From: Sulfurovum sp. bin170
Lineage (GTDB): Bacteria; Campylobacterota; Campylobacteria; Campylobacterales; Sulfurovaceae
Assembly: GCF_010892395.1 (NCBI RefSeq)
Contig: NZ_JAACKB010000121.1
Location: 1 to 8,441, forward strand
Reading direction: 5' to 3'
Length of the DNA: 8,441 nucleotides
Part shown: positions 1 to 7,180 of the stretch, piece by piece
Numbering within the stretch: the first letter of the stretch is position 1
How the letters are laid out: every line of letters begins with the position of its first letter
Notes under the pieces: model-generated
The model's input: only the letters and a program-made list of their open reading frames with translations
Databases searched by the model: none
What the model was told of the DNA's origin: nothing
Translations under genes and position numbers: made by a program

Positions 1-1
1 A

Positions 2-613
2 CTCTCTTGGCAAGGATTTACACAGCAGACAAGATATACATATAGGATAGCAAACAGAGATATAGATATAGAAAATATATATAGTAAATTTCATGGAAAT
101 ATGAAAAATGATATAAAAAATGCAATAAGAGAGGGGGTAGAGATAAGAGAGGAGACCCCTTTTGAACTATTGTGGGACTTGGTTAATAAAACATTTATTA
201 GACAGGGTAGTAAATCTCCTTTTAATAGAGAGAGATTAGAACATTTTATTCTCAAACTCAAAGAGAGAGGTACTTTTGTCTCTTTTGGAGCTTATGATAG
301 TAGTGGCAGGTGTATTGCTGTATGTGGTCTTGTTTATGAAGAGAGATCATCATACCTTATCTTGAATGGTATAGATATAGAGAATCAAGTTCGAGGAGCC
401 AATGGATATATGTTACAAGAGAGTATAAACTATTTCCATAAGAGATGTGACTATTATGATTTCGAGGGTTCTATGCTCTTTGGAGTGGAACAGTTCTATA
501 GGCGATTTGGGGGAGAGTTGACTCCATATATGAGAATCTGGAATGATAACCTTTTTAACTATGTAAAGACGAAAGCAAAAAAGATATATAAAAAAGTGAG
601 GTATGGAAGATGA
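2..613 (+). CDS. FemAB/GNAT-like acyltransferase, C-terminal part (5' end outside the window)
   Basis: The frame is open from the first complete codon at base 2, so the gene starts upstream of the window; the ATG at 101 is internal and is not the start. 203 residues are visible. The first of them (WQGF then RYTY, visible residues 3-14) match the middle of FemAB-related, BioF2-type GNAT proteins (Acetyltransf_6), which have a W-x-G-(F/Y)-E-x-x-x-RYTY block. Later family-like blocks are TFIRQG (64-69), a Gly/Asp-rich strand, and FEGSM...FYRRFGGEL (154-173), the usual C-terminal signature. Members transfer acyl or aminoacyl groups and often lie in polysaccharide clusters; the substrate here cannot be read. 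The tail is Lys/Arg-rich. It overlaps the DUF354 gene by ATGA, so the two are probably co-translated. The family call is fairly sure, the exact reaction is not. Confidence 0.85.
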   Translation, partial: LSWQGFTQQTRYTYRIANRDIDIENIYSKFHGNMKNDIKNAIREGVEIREETPFELLWDLVNKTFIRQGSKSPFNRERLEHFILKLKERGTFVSFGAYDSSGRCIAVCGLVYEERSSYLILNGIDIENQVRGANGYMLQESINYFHKRCDYYDFEGSMLFGVEQFYRRFGGELTPYMRIWNDNLFNYVKTKAKKIYKKVRYGR

Positions 614-1680
614 GAATACTAATAGATATAGGTCACCCTGGGCATGTGCATCTCTTTAAAAATTTTGCATGGGAGATGCAAAAAAGAGGGCATGAGATAC
701 TTTTTAGCTGTAGAGATAAAGAGTTCGAGATAAAACTTCTTAAGAGTTATGGATTCAAATATAAATCGTTTGGTAAAAAGTTTAAAACTTTAGCAGGGAA
801 GATATTTGGTCTACTAAAATTTGACCTACAAGCAATCGTTACTGCACTCAAATTCAAACCAGATATATTTATGAGTCACGGGTCTATGTATCTAGCACAC
901 GCCTCTTTTGTTCTTAGAAAGCCTCATATATCTTTTGAAGATACTTTTAATATGGAGCAGGTGAAACTATACTCACCCTTTACAGAGGCTATTTTAGTCC
1001 ATAACTCAAAAGAGCCTCCTCTTACAACAGATAATATCAGGGGTTATGATGGTTATCATGAACTAGCCTATCTACACCCAAATAGATTTAAACCCAATAG
1101 GGATATATTTAAAATACTAAATCTTAGACAAGCTGAACCTTATATCATTCTTCGTTTTGTCTCATGGGATGCTTCTCATGATATAGGACAAGGAGGAGTA
1201 ACATCAGAGTATAAAGAGAAAATTGTAGAAGAGTTATCCAAAAAAATGAAAGTTTTTATATCTTCTGAAGGCGAACTTCCCAAGAAGCTAAAGCCCTACC
1301 AGATTAAGATTCCTCCCCAGAAGATGCATGATGCATTGGCTTTTGCCACACTATTTATCGGAGAGGGAGCCACTATGGCTAGTGAGTGTGCAATGCTTGG
1401 TACACCAAGTATATATATAAACTCTTTAAACCCTATTACGATAAGAGAGCAAGAGAGTTATGGTTTGATTTTTAACTATCGAGATGCAGAGGGTGTAGTA
1501 GAAAAATCTATGGAGCTATTAAATCAAGAGAACCTAAAAGATGAGTTTTCTAAGAGAAGAGATAAGATGCTCTCTAAAAAGATAGATGTAACAGCTTTTA
1601 CTATATGGTTTATAGAGAACTATCCCCAAAGTCTGCAAATAACAGAAGATTACCCAAACTATCAAAAAAGGTTTAGATAA
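610..1680 (+). CDS. DUF354 family GT-B-like protein (putative glycan enzyme)
   Basis: This 356-residue protein begins with DIGHPGHVHLFKN (6-18), the hallmark N-terminus of DUF354 proteins, which resemble GT-B glycosyltransferases and UDP-GlcNAc 2-epimerases. Other family-like blocks are RFVSWDASHD (182-191), at the start of the second Rossmann-like half, and GEGATMASECAMLGTP (251-266), which has the position and style of the nucleotide-sugar binding loop of GT-B enzymes. There is no signal peptide or clear membrane segment, so it is probably cytoplasmic. The length is normal for the family. The start ATG lies in an ATGA overlap with the upstream gene, with GAGG about 8 nt before it. The family occurs in surface-polysaccharide loci, which fits the neighbours, but its reaction is not established as far as I know; a sugar transferase or epimerase role is inference. 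Confidence 0.87.
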   Translation: MRILIDIGHPGHVHLFKNFAWEMQKRGHEILFSCRDKEFEIKLLKSYGFKYKSFGKKFKTLAGKIFGLLKFDLQAIVTALKFKPDIFMSHGSMYLAHASFVLRKPHISFEDTFNMEQVKLYSPFTEAILVHNSKEPPLTTDNIRGYDGYHELAYLHPNRFKPNRDIFKILNLRQAEPYIILRFVSWDASHDIGQGGVTSEYKEKIVEELSKKMKVFISSEGELPKKLKPYQIKIPPQKMHDALAFATLFIGEGATMASECAMLGTPSIYINSLNPITIREQESYGLIFNYRDAEGVVEKSMELLNQENLKDEFSKRRDKMLSKKIDVTAFTIWFIENYPQSLQITEDYPNYQKRFR

Positions 1681-2462
1681 TGAGAGATTTTACTCATGAT
1701 ATATATATTGAACTACTCAATATATTAAAAGATAGAGGTTTTCAATTTATTACTGTAGAGGAGTATTTTACTCTAAAATATGATAAAAATAGACCTTTTA
1801 TAATGTTGAGACATGATGTTGATAGACGACCAAATAGCTCTTTAGCTATGGCAAAAATAGAGAATAGTCTAGGAGTAAAAGCTACATACTACTTTAGAAC
1901 CATCCCTAAAACTCTAAAAGCAGATATAATCAATGGGATAGCAAACCTTGGACATGAGATAGGCTACCATTATGAGTCCTTAGCAGAGACCAATGGGGAC
2001 TATGAAAAAGCAATTGTTGATTTTGAAAAAAATTTATTTAGTTTAAACAGATTTTATCCCATAAAGAGTATCTCTATGCATGGAAGACCAACATCTAGGT
2101 GGGATAGCCGTCTTCTTTGGGAGAGGTATGACTATAGAAGATATGGTATTTCATCAGAGCCGTATTTTGATATAGATTTTCAAAAAATTCTATATATTAC
2201 TGATGCAGGAAGAGCATGGAATAATGAGGCTATTAACCTAAGAGATAGAGTGGAGAGTGACTTTGATTTTCTATTTAACCACACAGCAGATATAATCTCA
2301 AATATAGATAGAGGTAGAGTTCCTGATAAGATAATGATAAATATTCATCCTGAACACTGGGCAGATGAACTTTTTGAGTGGTATAGAATTTTGCTAATAC
2401 GAAAGATTAAAAATTTTGTAAAAAAAATAGTAATAAGACGGAAGATAGATAATGCTATTTAA
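1680..2462 (+). CDS. NodB/CE4 polysaccharide deacetylase-like protein
   Basis: This 260-residue protein has RHDVD (44-48), the metal/catalytic aspartate motif of the NodB homology domain, GHEIGYHYE (91-99), which corresponds to motif 2, SMHGRP (132-137), and a late histidine motif NIHPEHW (221-227). Classical CE4 enzymes remove N-acetyl or O-acetyl groups from sugars using a metal held by Asp-His-His. Here the usual H-T-x-x-H of motif 2 reads H97-Y-E-S-L101, so one metal histidine seems to be missing; similar variants exist in polysaccharide-locus (WbmS-like) relatives. There is no signal peptide, which suggests cytoplasmic action on a lipid-linked or nucleotide sugar. The ATG shares one base with the previous stop (TAATG) and has AAAAGG about 8 nt upstream. 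The fold call is sound; activity is less certain. Confidence 0.82.
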   Translation: MRDFTHDIYIELLNILKDRGFQFITVEEYFTLKYDKNRPFIMLRHDVDRRPNSSLAMAKIENSLGVKATYYFRTIPKTLKADIINGIANLGHEIGYHYESLAETNGDYEKAIVDFEKNLFSLNRFYPIKSISMHGRPTSRWDSRLLWERYDYRRYGISSEPYFDIDFQKILYITDAGRAWNNEAINLRDRVESDFDFLFNHTADIISNIDRGRVPDKIMINIHPEHWADELFEWYRILLIRKIKNFVKKIVIRRKIDNAI

Positions 2463-3867
2463 CAGCTACGAATTTATATTTGCATTTTTGCCTATAACAT
2501 TTCTTATCTATTTTTTTCTGAAAAGCAGAAAACTAGAGACTGCATCCAAAGTTTTTTTAGTACTTAGCAGTCTGTTTTTTTATGCTTGGTGGAATATTAT
2601 CTATTTGAATATCATAGTTGCTTCGATTATATTTAACTACTCTGTGGGGAGGGTTCTTGCAGGATACAGTGTAGAGATATATAAAATTTCAAAAAAAGCA
2701 ATTTTGACCATAGGTATATTGGGAAATGCACTTCTATTGATGCACTATAAATATTTGGATTTTTTTATAATAAATCTAAATTTTGTTTTTGATTCAAATG
2801 TGGAACTTCTGCATCTTGCACTCCCTCTTGCTATATCATTTTTCACCTTTCAACAGATTGCCTATCTTGTTGACTCCTATAGGGGTGAGACTAAGGAGTA
2901 TGATTTTCTGAACTATGCTCTCTTTGTTACATTTTTTCCACAACTAATAGCTGGACCAATTGTTCACCATAAAGAGATGATGACTCAATTTATAAAGCCT
3001 AAAAATAGCTCTATAAATATAGATAATCTGATGGCGGGTCTATTTATATTTTCTATTGGTCTTTTTAAGAAAGTGGCTATTGCAGATACTTTTGCTATAT
3101 GGGCAACAAATGGTTTTGACCACTCTGTAACTCTACATTTTGTTGAGGCTTGGGTTACAAGTCTATCCTATACATTTCAACTCTATTTTGACTTCTCTGG
3201 ATATGCAGATATGGCTATCGGTGCAGCACTGATTTTCAATATCAAACTGCCTATTAACTTCAACTCTCCATACAGAGCAACATCTGTTCAGGATTACTGG
3301 AGAAGATGGCATATCACCTTTGGTAGATTTTTACGAGACTATATCTATATTCCTTTGGGTGGTAACAGAAAAGGTATTAGCCGAACATATACAAATCTTA
3401 TGTTAACTCTTCTCTTTGCAGGTCTTTGGCATGGTGCAGGTTGGGGCTTTATTATTTGGGGGTCTCTACATGGAGTTGCACTAGTCATTAACCATCAATG
3501 GAAGCAGTTTGGATTCAAAATGAATATAGTATCTGCTTGGATTATAACCTTTTTTTATATCAACTTTACAAGAGTCTTTTTTAGAGCCACGGACTTTGAT
3601 GATGCTATAAAAGTACTAAAAGGTATGTTTGGAATGAATGGAATCTCACTGTATTATGACAGCTTTACATATAGATACTCTCTGTTATATATTTTTGCAT
3701 CATTTATTATTGTATTGGTATTTCAAAACTCCAATAAATTAGTTAAATCACTAAAAAAGTATCATATTTTTCTGATGACGCTATTTTTTACATTTGCACT
3801 ACTACAGATGGTATATTTTACAATCACTGGTGATAAAGCATCAGAGTTTCTATATTTTAATTTTTAA
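2452..3867 (+). CDS. MBOAT family membrane O-acyltransferase (AlgI/DltB-like)
   Basis: This 471-residue, strongly hydrophobic protein has about ten or more membrane segments. The N-terminus MLFNSYEFIFAFLP is typical of AlgI-type MBOAT proteins. Family blocks follow in order: HYKYLDFF (98-105), PLAISFFTFQQIAYLVD (125-141), PQLIAGPI (163-170), YFDFSGYADMAIG (245-257), DYWRRWHITF (281-290), RDYIYIPLGGNRKG (295-308) and LFAGLWHGAGWGF (321-333). The histidine in GLWHG (H327) corresponds to the invariant catalytic MBOAT histidine; H287 is a second conserved one. In alginate and related systems such a protein passes acyl groups, usually acetyl, across the inner membrane to a periplasmic SGNH partner, and the next gene encodes one. 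The gene overlaps the CE4-like gene by 11 bp, which suggests translational coupling. The glycan target cannot be read from the sequence. Confidence 0.95.
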   Translation: MLFNSYEFIFAFLPITFLIYFFLKSRKLETASKVFLVLSSLFFYAWWNIIYLNIIVASIIFNYSVGRVLAGYSVEIYKISKKAILTIGILGNALLLMHYKYLDFFIINLNFVFDSNVELLHLALPLAISFFTFQQIAYLVDSYRGETKEYDFLNYALFVTFFPQLIAGPIVHHKEMMTQFIKPKNSSINIDNLMAGLFIFSIGLFKKVAIADTFAIWATNGFDHSVTLHFVEAWVTSLSYTFQLYFDFSGYADMAIGAALIFNIKLPINFNSPYRATSVQDYWRRWHITFGRFLRDYIYIPLGGNRKGISRTYTNLMLTLLFAGLWHGAGWGFIIWGSLHGVALVINHQWKQFGFKMNIVSAWIITFFYINFTRVFFRATDFDDAIKVLKGMFGMNGISLYYDSFTYRYSLLYIFASFIIVLVFQNSNKLVKSLKKYHIFLMTLFFTFALLQMVYFTITGDKASEFLYFNF

Positions 3868-3872
3868 AGGGG
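3867..3872 (+). promoter_or_regulatory. Ribosome binding site fixing the SGNH gene start
   Basis: AAGGGG ends 5 nt before the ATG at 3878. The frame is also open back to an ATG at 3794, but that start lies deep inside the MBOAT gene and has no comparable site. The 3878 start also gives a clean N-terminal signal anchor. Confidence 0.75.
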
Positions 3873-3877
3873 AAGAG

Positions 3878-4870
3878 ATGTACAAGAAATTTTTTACAGT
3901 TATATCTTCAGTAGTCTTAGCTGTTGTACTATTTGAGTTTTTTTTGAGATATTCACCATTTACACTTGGTGTTGAACCTATTAGGTACGATAAAGATTTA
4001 GGTCTATGGCATAAAAAAAACTTCTCTAGTAGATGGTTGCAGGGCTGTTACGATACAGAGTTTTTTTTCGATGATAAAGGGTTTGTAAAAAACTCTTATG
4101 AGTATCAAAAAAATAGAAAAGATATAGTTCTCTTAGGTGACTCCTATATCGAAGCACTGATGGTAAACAGTGAAAATATTATTCATAACGCTTTATATAA
4201 AGTATATAATGGAAAATACAACTTTCTAAATCATGCTATGGCTGCAACATCACCAGTACAACAGCTTGTAATACTGCAAAAGAAAAGCAATTTGGAAAAT
4301 GTAAAAAAGGTTATTCATTTTGTAAATATGGACAAAGATATATATGAAGGTGATAGCGTAGGTTACGATAAAAATTCAATGAATCCAACTGTATTTTTGG
4401 ATTTTTCTGATTTAGAGAACTATAAAGTGATACCCCCTAGAGATAGTACTAAAAAAGATGAGATAAAAGCCTCTTTGTCAAATTTTGAGATCTACTCTCT
4501 ATTGACAAGAATTAAAGCCTATATTAAAAATAAAAAAAGTGAAGAAGTAGAAGAGGGCAGTAGAGAAGAGAGTAAAAAAGAAGAAGATCTGTCTCATAAT
4601 TGGTTGCAGATAGAAGGTGCTATATATCAGACAAAAAAACTACTAAAAGATAAAAATATAGACTATACAGTAATAGTTTATGGGGAAAACAGAAGCCTAA
4701 AAGATAAACTAACACAATTTTTAGCTGAACAAAAGATAGATTTTTATGATATATATATTGTAATGGATAGACACAATTTACCCTTAGAGGATTACTCTTG
4801 CGACCATCACTGGAATGATAAATCACATCAGAATATTGCTAAAATGATTAAGGAGGAGGGGATGATATAG
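3878..4870 (+). CDS. Membrane-anchored SGNH/GDSL hydrolase-like protein (AlgJ/AlgX-type acyltransferase partner)
   Basis: From the ATG at 3878 the protein has 330 residues. A Lys-rich start followed by a hydrophobic stretch (about 5-23) is a signal anchor, placing the rest in the periplasm. VLLGDSY (84-90) is SGNH block I, with S89 as the predicted nucleophile. NHAMAATSP (118-126) may be the block carrying the oxyanion-hole residues. CDHHWNDKSH (308-317) is the C-terminal Asp-x-His block, with D309 and H311 the likely catalytic pair. This order matches AlgJ/AlgX-like proteins that move acetyl from the MBOAT partner onto a polysaccharide. Residues about 218-238 form a Lys/Glu/Ser-rich low-complexity linker between the two halves. 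The gene lies 10 nt after the MBOAT stop. Three 8-nt homopolymers fall in its first 200 bases. Direction of catalysis (transferase or esterase) is inferred from the MBOAT neighbour. Confidence 0.85.
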   Translation: MYKKFFTVISSVVLAVVLFEFFLRYSPFTLGVEPIRYDKDLGLWHKKNFSSRWLQGCYDTEFFFDDKGFVKNSYEYQKNRKDIVLLGDSYIEALMVNSENIIHNALYKVYNGKYNFLNHAMAATSPVQQLVILQKKSNLENVKKVIHFVNMDKDIYEGDSVGYDKNSMNPTVFLDFSDLENYKVIPPRDSTKKDEIKASLSNFEIYSLLTRIKAYIKNKKSEEVEEGSREESKKEEDLSHNWLQIEGAIYQTKKLLKDKNIDYTVIVYGENRSLKDKLTQFLAEQKIDFYDIYIVMDRHNLPLEDYSCDHHWNDKSHQNIAKMIKEEGMI

Positions 4871-4897
4871 AGAATTTTTTAGTCTCTAAAATTTAGT

Positions 4898-4997
4898 ATA
4901 GTAAACATCTTGCAAAACTAGGAACCGATGGCTTTAGCCTCGTTATGTTCGGGAGTGAACTCTCCGATTCCAAAGAGTTTTGCAAGAAGTTTAGTAT
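4898..4997. repeat. Imperfect 22-bp inverted repeat around a GC-richer 56-nt core, between convergent operons
   Basis: Arms 4898-4919 and 4976-4997 are complementary at 20 of 22 positions; the inner 12 bp (TCTTGCAAAACT against AGTTTTGCAAGA) are perfect. The core 4920-4975 is 28/56 G+C, well above the surrounding AT-rich DNA, and holds two smaller palindromes: GGCTTTAGCC (4930-4939) and GTTC...GAAC (4947-4960). The right arm runs to the first base of the minus-strand AAA ATPase stop codon. As RNA from either strand it could fold into a long branched hairpin and might end both converging transcripts, but no strong T-run follows the arms. A dispersed palindromic repeat or a remnant of a gene end are alternatives. 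Confidence 0.7.
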
Positions 4998-6550
4998 CAA
5001 AACTCCTCAATAAAAGGATTATCCAAAATCTCGTTTTTAAGCTTCACCCCTTTAAACTTCTCCAACTCCTCAGGCTGATATTTAGAAGCCTGTTTCGTCC
5101 TATCTTTCGACCACTTCCGAAGTGTCTTTATCCTCTCCTCCATCGTTTTAGAGAGTGGGAAAAACTCATCTATGGTCTCCAATAAATCGCCTGTTTGCAA
5201 AATCGGTTCACTACTTGGCTCATAAATCTTAAAAAGTGACTCATTCACCACTTCACCAAGCTCTGCTCCTGAAAAACCTCTACTTTTTAGTGCCAATTTA
5301 TCAATATCAATAGTATCAGAGTTCTGTTTTCGTAGCTTGATATGTATCTCAAAAATCTCTTTTCTCTCTTCAAAGGTAGGCAAATCAACAAAAAATATCT
5401 CATTAAACCGCCCTTTTCTAAGCAGTTCAGGTGGCAAGGCGGAGATGTCATTCGCCGTAGCCAATACAAAAACTTCACTCTCTTTCTCTTGTAACCAAGT
5501 CAAAAAAGTTCCAAAAACTCTAGTTGAGGTTCCTCCATCACTAGCTCCACTATTAGCACCTCCTCCTAAACCTTTCTCTATCTCATCAATCCACAAAACA
5601 CAAGGGGCTAGGCTCTCGGCTACTTTAATGGTTTGGCGAATATTGCTCTCACTCTCTCCCACGATTCCACCAAAAACTTTACCAAAATCAAGTCTCAACA
5701 GTGGCATGTTCCAAGCGTTAGAGACAGCTTTTGCTGAGAGAGATTTACCAGTCCCAGGAATTCCCAAAAGCATTACCCCTTTAGGATAACTAAGCCCATA
5801 AGATAAAGCACGACTCGAAAACGCTTTAGCCCTAAGCCGTAGCCACTCTTTGAGATTATCAAGCCCACCAATAGAATTCATATCATCTTTGGGGTGAAAA
5901 TACTCCAAAAATCCACTCTTTTTAATAATCTGCTCTTTCTCATAAGTGAGCGACCATATCTCATCAACCCCCACTTTTCCAAACTGCAACGCCGTCTTTC
6001 GTGTAGAGTTCTCCACCTCTCGCATGGTCAATCCAAGCAGAGATTTAGCAATAGCCTCATCCTCTCCAAATGGCACTTTCATATCATGTAGAATCCTACG
6101 CATATACCTACCAATCTCCCCAACTGTAGGTAGTGGATACTCCAAGATGGTCAAATCTTTCTCCAACTCTTTTGGCATATTGAGCAGTGGTGAGAAGAGG
6201 ATAATAAAACTATTTTTGCGTCTAAGCTCTCGTATCGCCACCCTAAAACGGGTAATAATCTGTGGGTCATTTAGATAACTATGAACATTGTCAAATACAT
6301 AAATAGCCCCATCCTCCATCTCATCAATCACCGTAGCGATGTCCTCCTCGTCACACGAAATCAACTCTCGCTTTATATACTCTTTGAGTCCTTGTGCATC
6401 ATTATAAAAGAAGAGTTTATGCCCATCACTCACACGGATAATATCCCCTTGAAATCGTTCCCATTCGTAGTTTTCTATGTAAAAGGCTGTGATTTTGGCA
6501 CTCATTAGGAGTTTTAGGTTTTTTGAAAATTCTGATAGGTTTTTTTGCAT
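4997..6550 (-). CDS. Ycf46-like AAA+ ATPase
   Basis: This 517-residue protein has two halves. Residues about 17-200 are a degenerate ATPase-like domain (VFDNVHSYL at 85-93, LFSPLLNMPKELEKD at 118-132, then EYPLP), the pattern seen in Ycf46-type proteins. The second half is a full AAA+ module: entry IGGLDNLKEWL (227-237), Walker A GIPGTGKS (263-270), Walker B VLWIDEIEK (318-326), a Gly/Ser-rich loop (328-341), VFGTFLTWLQEK (345-356), sensor 1 ATAND (364-368), arginine-finger region RKGRF (378-382) and sensor 2 GFSGAE (425-430). All key residues are present, so it should bind and hydrolyse ATP, probably as a hexamer, to remodel a protein. AAAGGTGG lies 7 nt before the ATG; only 17 nt separate it from the toxin gene. 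It is the last gene of the minus-strand operon. Its client is unknown. Confidence 0.93.
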   Translation of the reverse strand: MQKNLSEFSKNLKLLMSAKITAFYIENYEWERFQGDIIRVSDGHKLFFYNDAQGLKEYIKRELISCDEEDIATVIDEMEDGAIYVFDNVHSYLNDPQIITRFRVAIRELRRKNSFIILFSPLLNMPKELEKDLTILEYPLPTVGEIGRYMRRILHDMKVPFGEDEAIAKSLLGLTMREVENSTRKTALQFGKVGVDEIWSLTYEKEQIIKKSGFLEYFHPKDDMNSIGGLDNLKEWLRLRAKAFSSRALSYGLSYPKGVMLLGIPGTGKSLSAKAVSNAWNMPLLRLDFGKVFGGIVGESESNIRQTIKVAESLAPCVLWIDEIEKGLGGGANSGASDGGTSTRVFGTFLTWLQEKESEVFVLATANDISALPPELLRKGRFNEIFFVDLPTFEERKEIFEIHIKLRKQNSDTIDIDKLALKSRGFSGAELGEVVNESLFKIYEPSSEPILQTGDLLETIDEFFPLSKTMEERIKTLRKWSKDRTKQASKYQPEELEKFKGVKLKNEILDNPFIEEF

Positions 6551-6567
6551 TTGATTTCCACCTTTCG

Positions 6568-6849
6568 CTATAGTTTTTCTCTATACTTCACTATACCCAA
6601 CAGTATAATCTTGTTATTTATCCCATCAATCAGATAAGGAATTACATAACCTTTAAAAATACAATCTCTAATATTCTCATCATCAAAATAGATAGAGCGT
6701 CGGAATTTATAGGGCATATGAGGCAATTTATTTAACTTCTCCTCTAACTCTACACTAAAATCTATGGCTCTATTTAGGCTATCTCTTGCAATATAGTCAA
6801 GAACAGCATCAAGCTTACTATCAAATTTATCCCCTTTTTCTACTATCAC
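6568..6849 (-). CDS. RelE/ParE superfamily toxin of a type II toxin-antitoxin pair
   Basis: This 93-residue protein has the RelE/ParE layout: a helical N-terminal half (VLDYIARDSLNRAIDF at about 16-31, then ELEEKLNKLP), a PYKFRRSIYFDD turn (46-57), then beta strands with IRDCIFKGYVIPYLID (60-75) and IILLGIVKYRE. This most resembles ParE-like proteins in which a small basic beta-sheet protein blocks gyrase or ribosomes; the target cannot be told from sequence. The start is GTG (6849-6847), directly abutting the antitoxin stop TAG with no intervening base; an AAAAGG motif lies about 8 nt upstream inside the antitoxin gene. Such tight coupling is usual for toxin-antitoxin pairs. The first residues are short for the family but the fold seems complete. 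Confidence 0.85.
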   Translation of the reverse strand: MIVEKGDKFDSKLDAVLDYIARDSLNRAIDFSVELEEKLNKLPHMPYKFRRSIYFDDENIRDCIFKGYVIPYLIDGINNKIILLGIVKYREKL

Positions 6850-7131
6850 CTAATCTGCCTTTTGATGTCTTGCAATCAGACGATTTTGTACATCACTCCA
6901 GTAGTTTTTATCTAGGCAAGAAAAATTTTTAGAGCCATTTTTTCTATAATCCTCTAAGGTAACCTCTAACATAGCTCTATCTTCTTGATATTCCCTATCT
7001 TGCATCAGACTAAAAGGTTCTTTTAGAGAATCCAATTTAATTTTATCTATCATAATATCTTGCAAAGAGTTGAGCATCTCTAATATATTATTGACATACA
7101 TATCTTTGACATCTATACGAATGGTTTGCAT
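6850..7131 (-). CDS. Putative antitoxin for the adjacent RelE/ParE-type toxin
   Basis: This 93-residue protein starts MQTIRIDVKDMYVNNILEML, a beta strand followed by a helix, as in small antitoxins common beside ParE/RelE toxins in Campylobacterota. The middle is acidic and helical (EYQEDRAMLEVTLEDYRKNG, about 47-66) and the C-terminus is basic, which would suit wrapping around a basic toxin. I do not recognise a classic ribbon-helix-helix or helix-turn-helix motif with certainty, so the antitoxin role rests mainly on size, order and its direct abutment to the toxin gene. AGGA stands 7 nt before the ATG. The 49-bp gap upstream is AT-rich and contains GATAAAAT (minus strand, 7159-7152), which could be a -10 element giving the pair its own promoter, but no good -35 was seen. 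Confidence 0.75.
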   Translation of the reverse strand: MQTIRIDVKDMYVNNILEMLNSLQDIMIDKIKLDSLKEPFSLMQDREYQEDRAMLEVTLEDYRKNGSKNFSCLDKNYWSDVQNRLIARHQKAD

Positions 7132-7180
7132 TTTTTCATCCTTTTCTTTTAATTTTATCAGAAATGTAAATAGGAGTAGC

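Noticed and set aside
101..103. ATG at 101 as the start of the first gene
   Set aside because: The frame is open to the window edge and the upstream residues match the FemAB/GNAT family, so this Met is internal.
3794..3877. Longer N-terminus for the SGNH protein starting at the ATG at 3794
   Set aside because: It would overlap the MBOAT gene by 74 bp and place extra residues before the signal anchor; the ATG at 3878 has a strong AAGGGG site.
4868..4888. Short hairpin TAGAGA...TCTCTA just after the SGNH stop, as a terminator
   Set aside because: The stem is only 6 bp and AT-rich, with the T-run in the loop rather than after the stem; too weak to call.
4928..5185. Plus-strand open frame of 85 codons across the convergent gap
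   Set aside because: Most of it is antisense to the AAA ATPase C-terminus; no ribosome binding site or recognisable domain, and it begins inside the inverted repeat.
5337..5789. Plus-strand open frame of 150 codons, and similar frames at 5946-6278 and 7070-7552
   Set aside because: All lie antisense to strongly supported minus-strand genes and show no domain or ribosome binding site.
7152..7159. GATAAAAT as a promoter -10 element for the toxin-antitoxin pair
   Set aside because: No convincing -35 at the proper distance and AT-rich DNA makes such matches common; noted only in the antitoxin entry.
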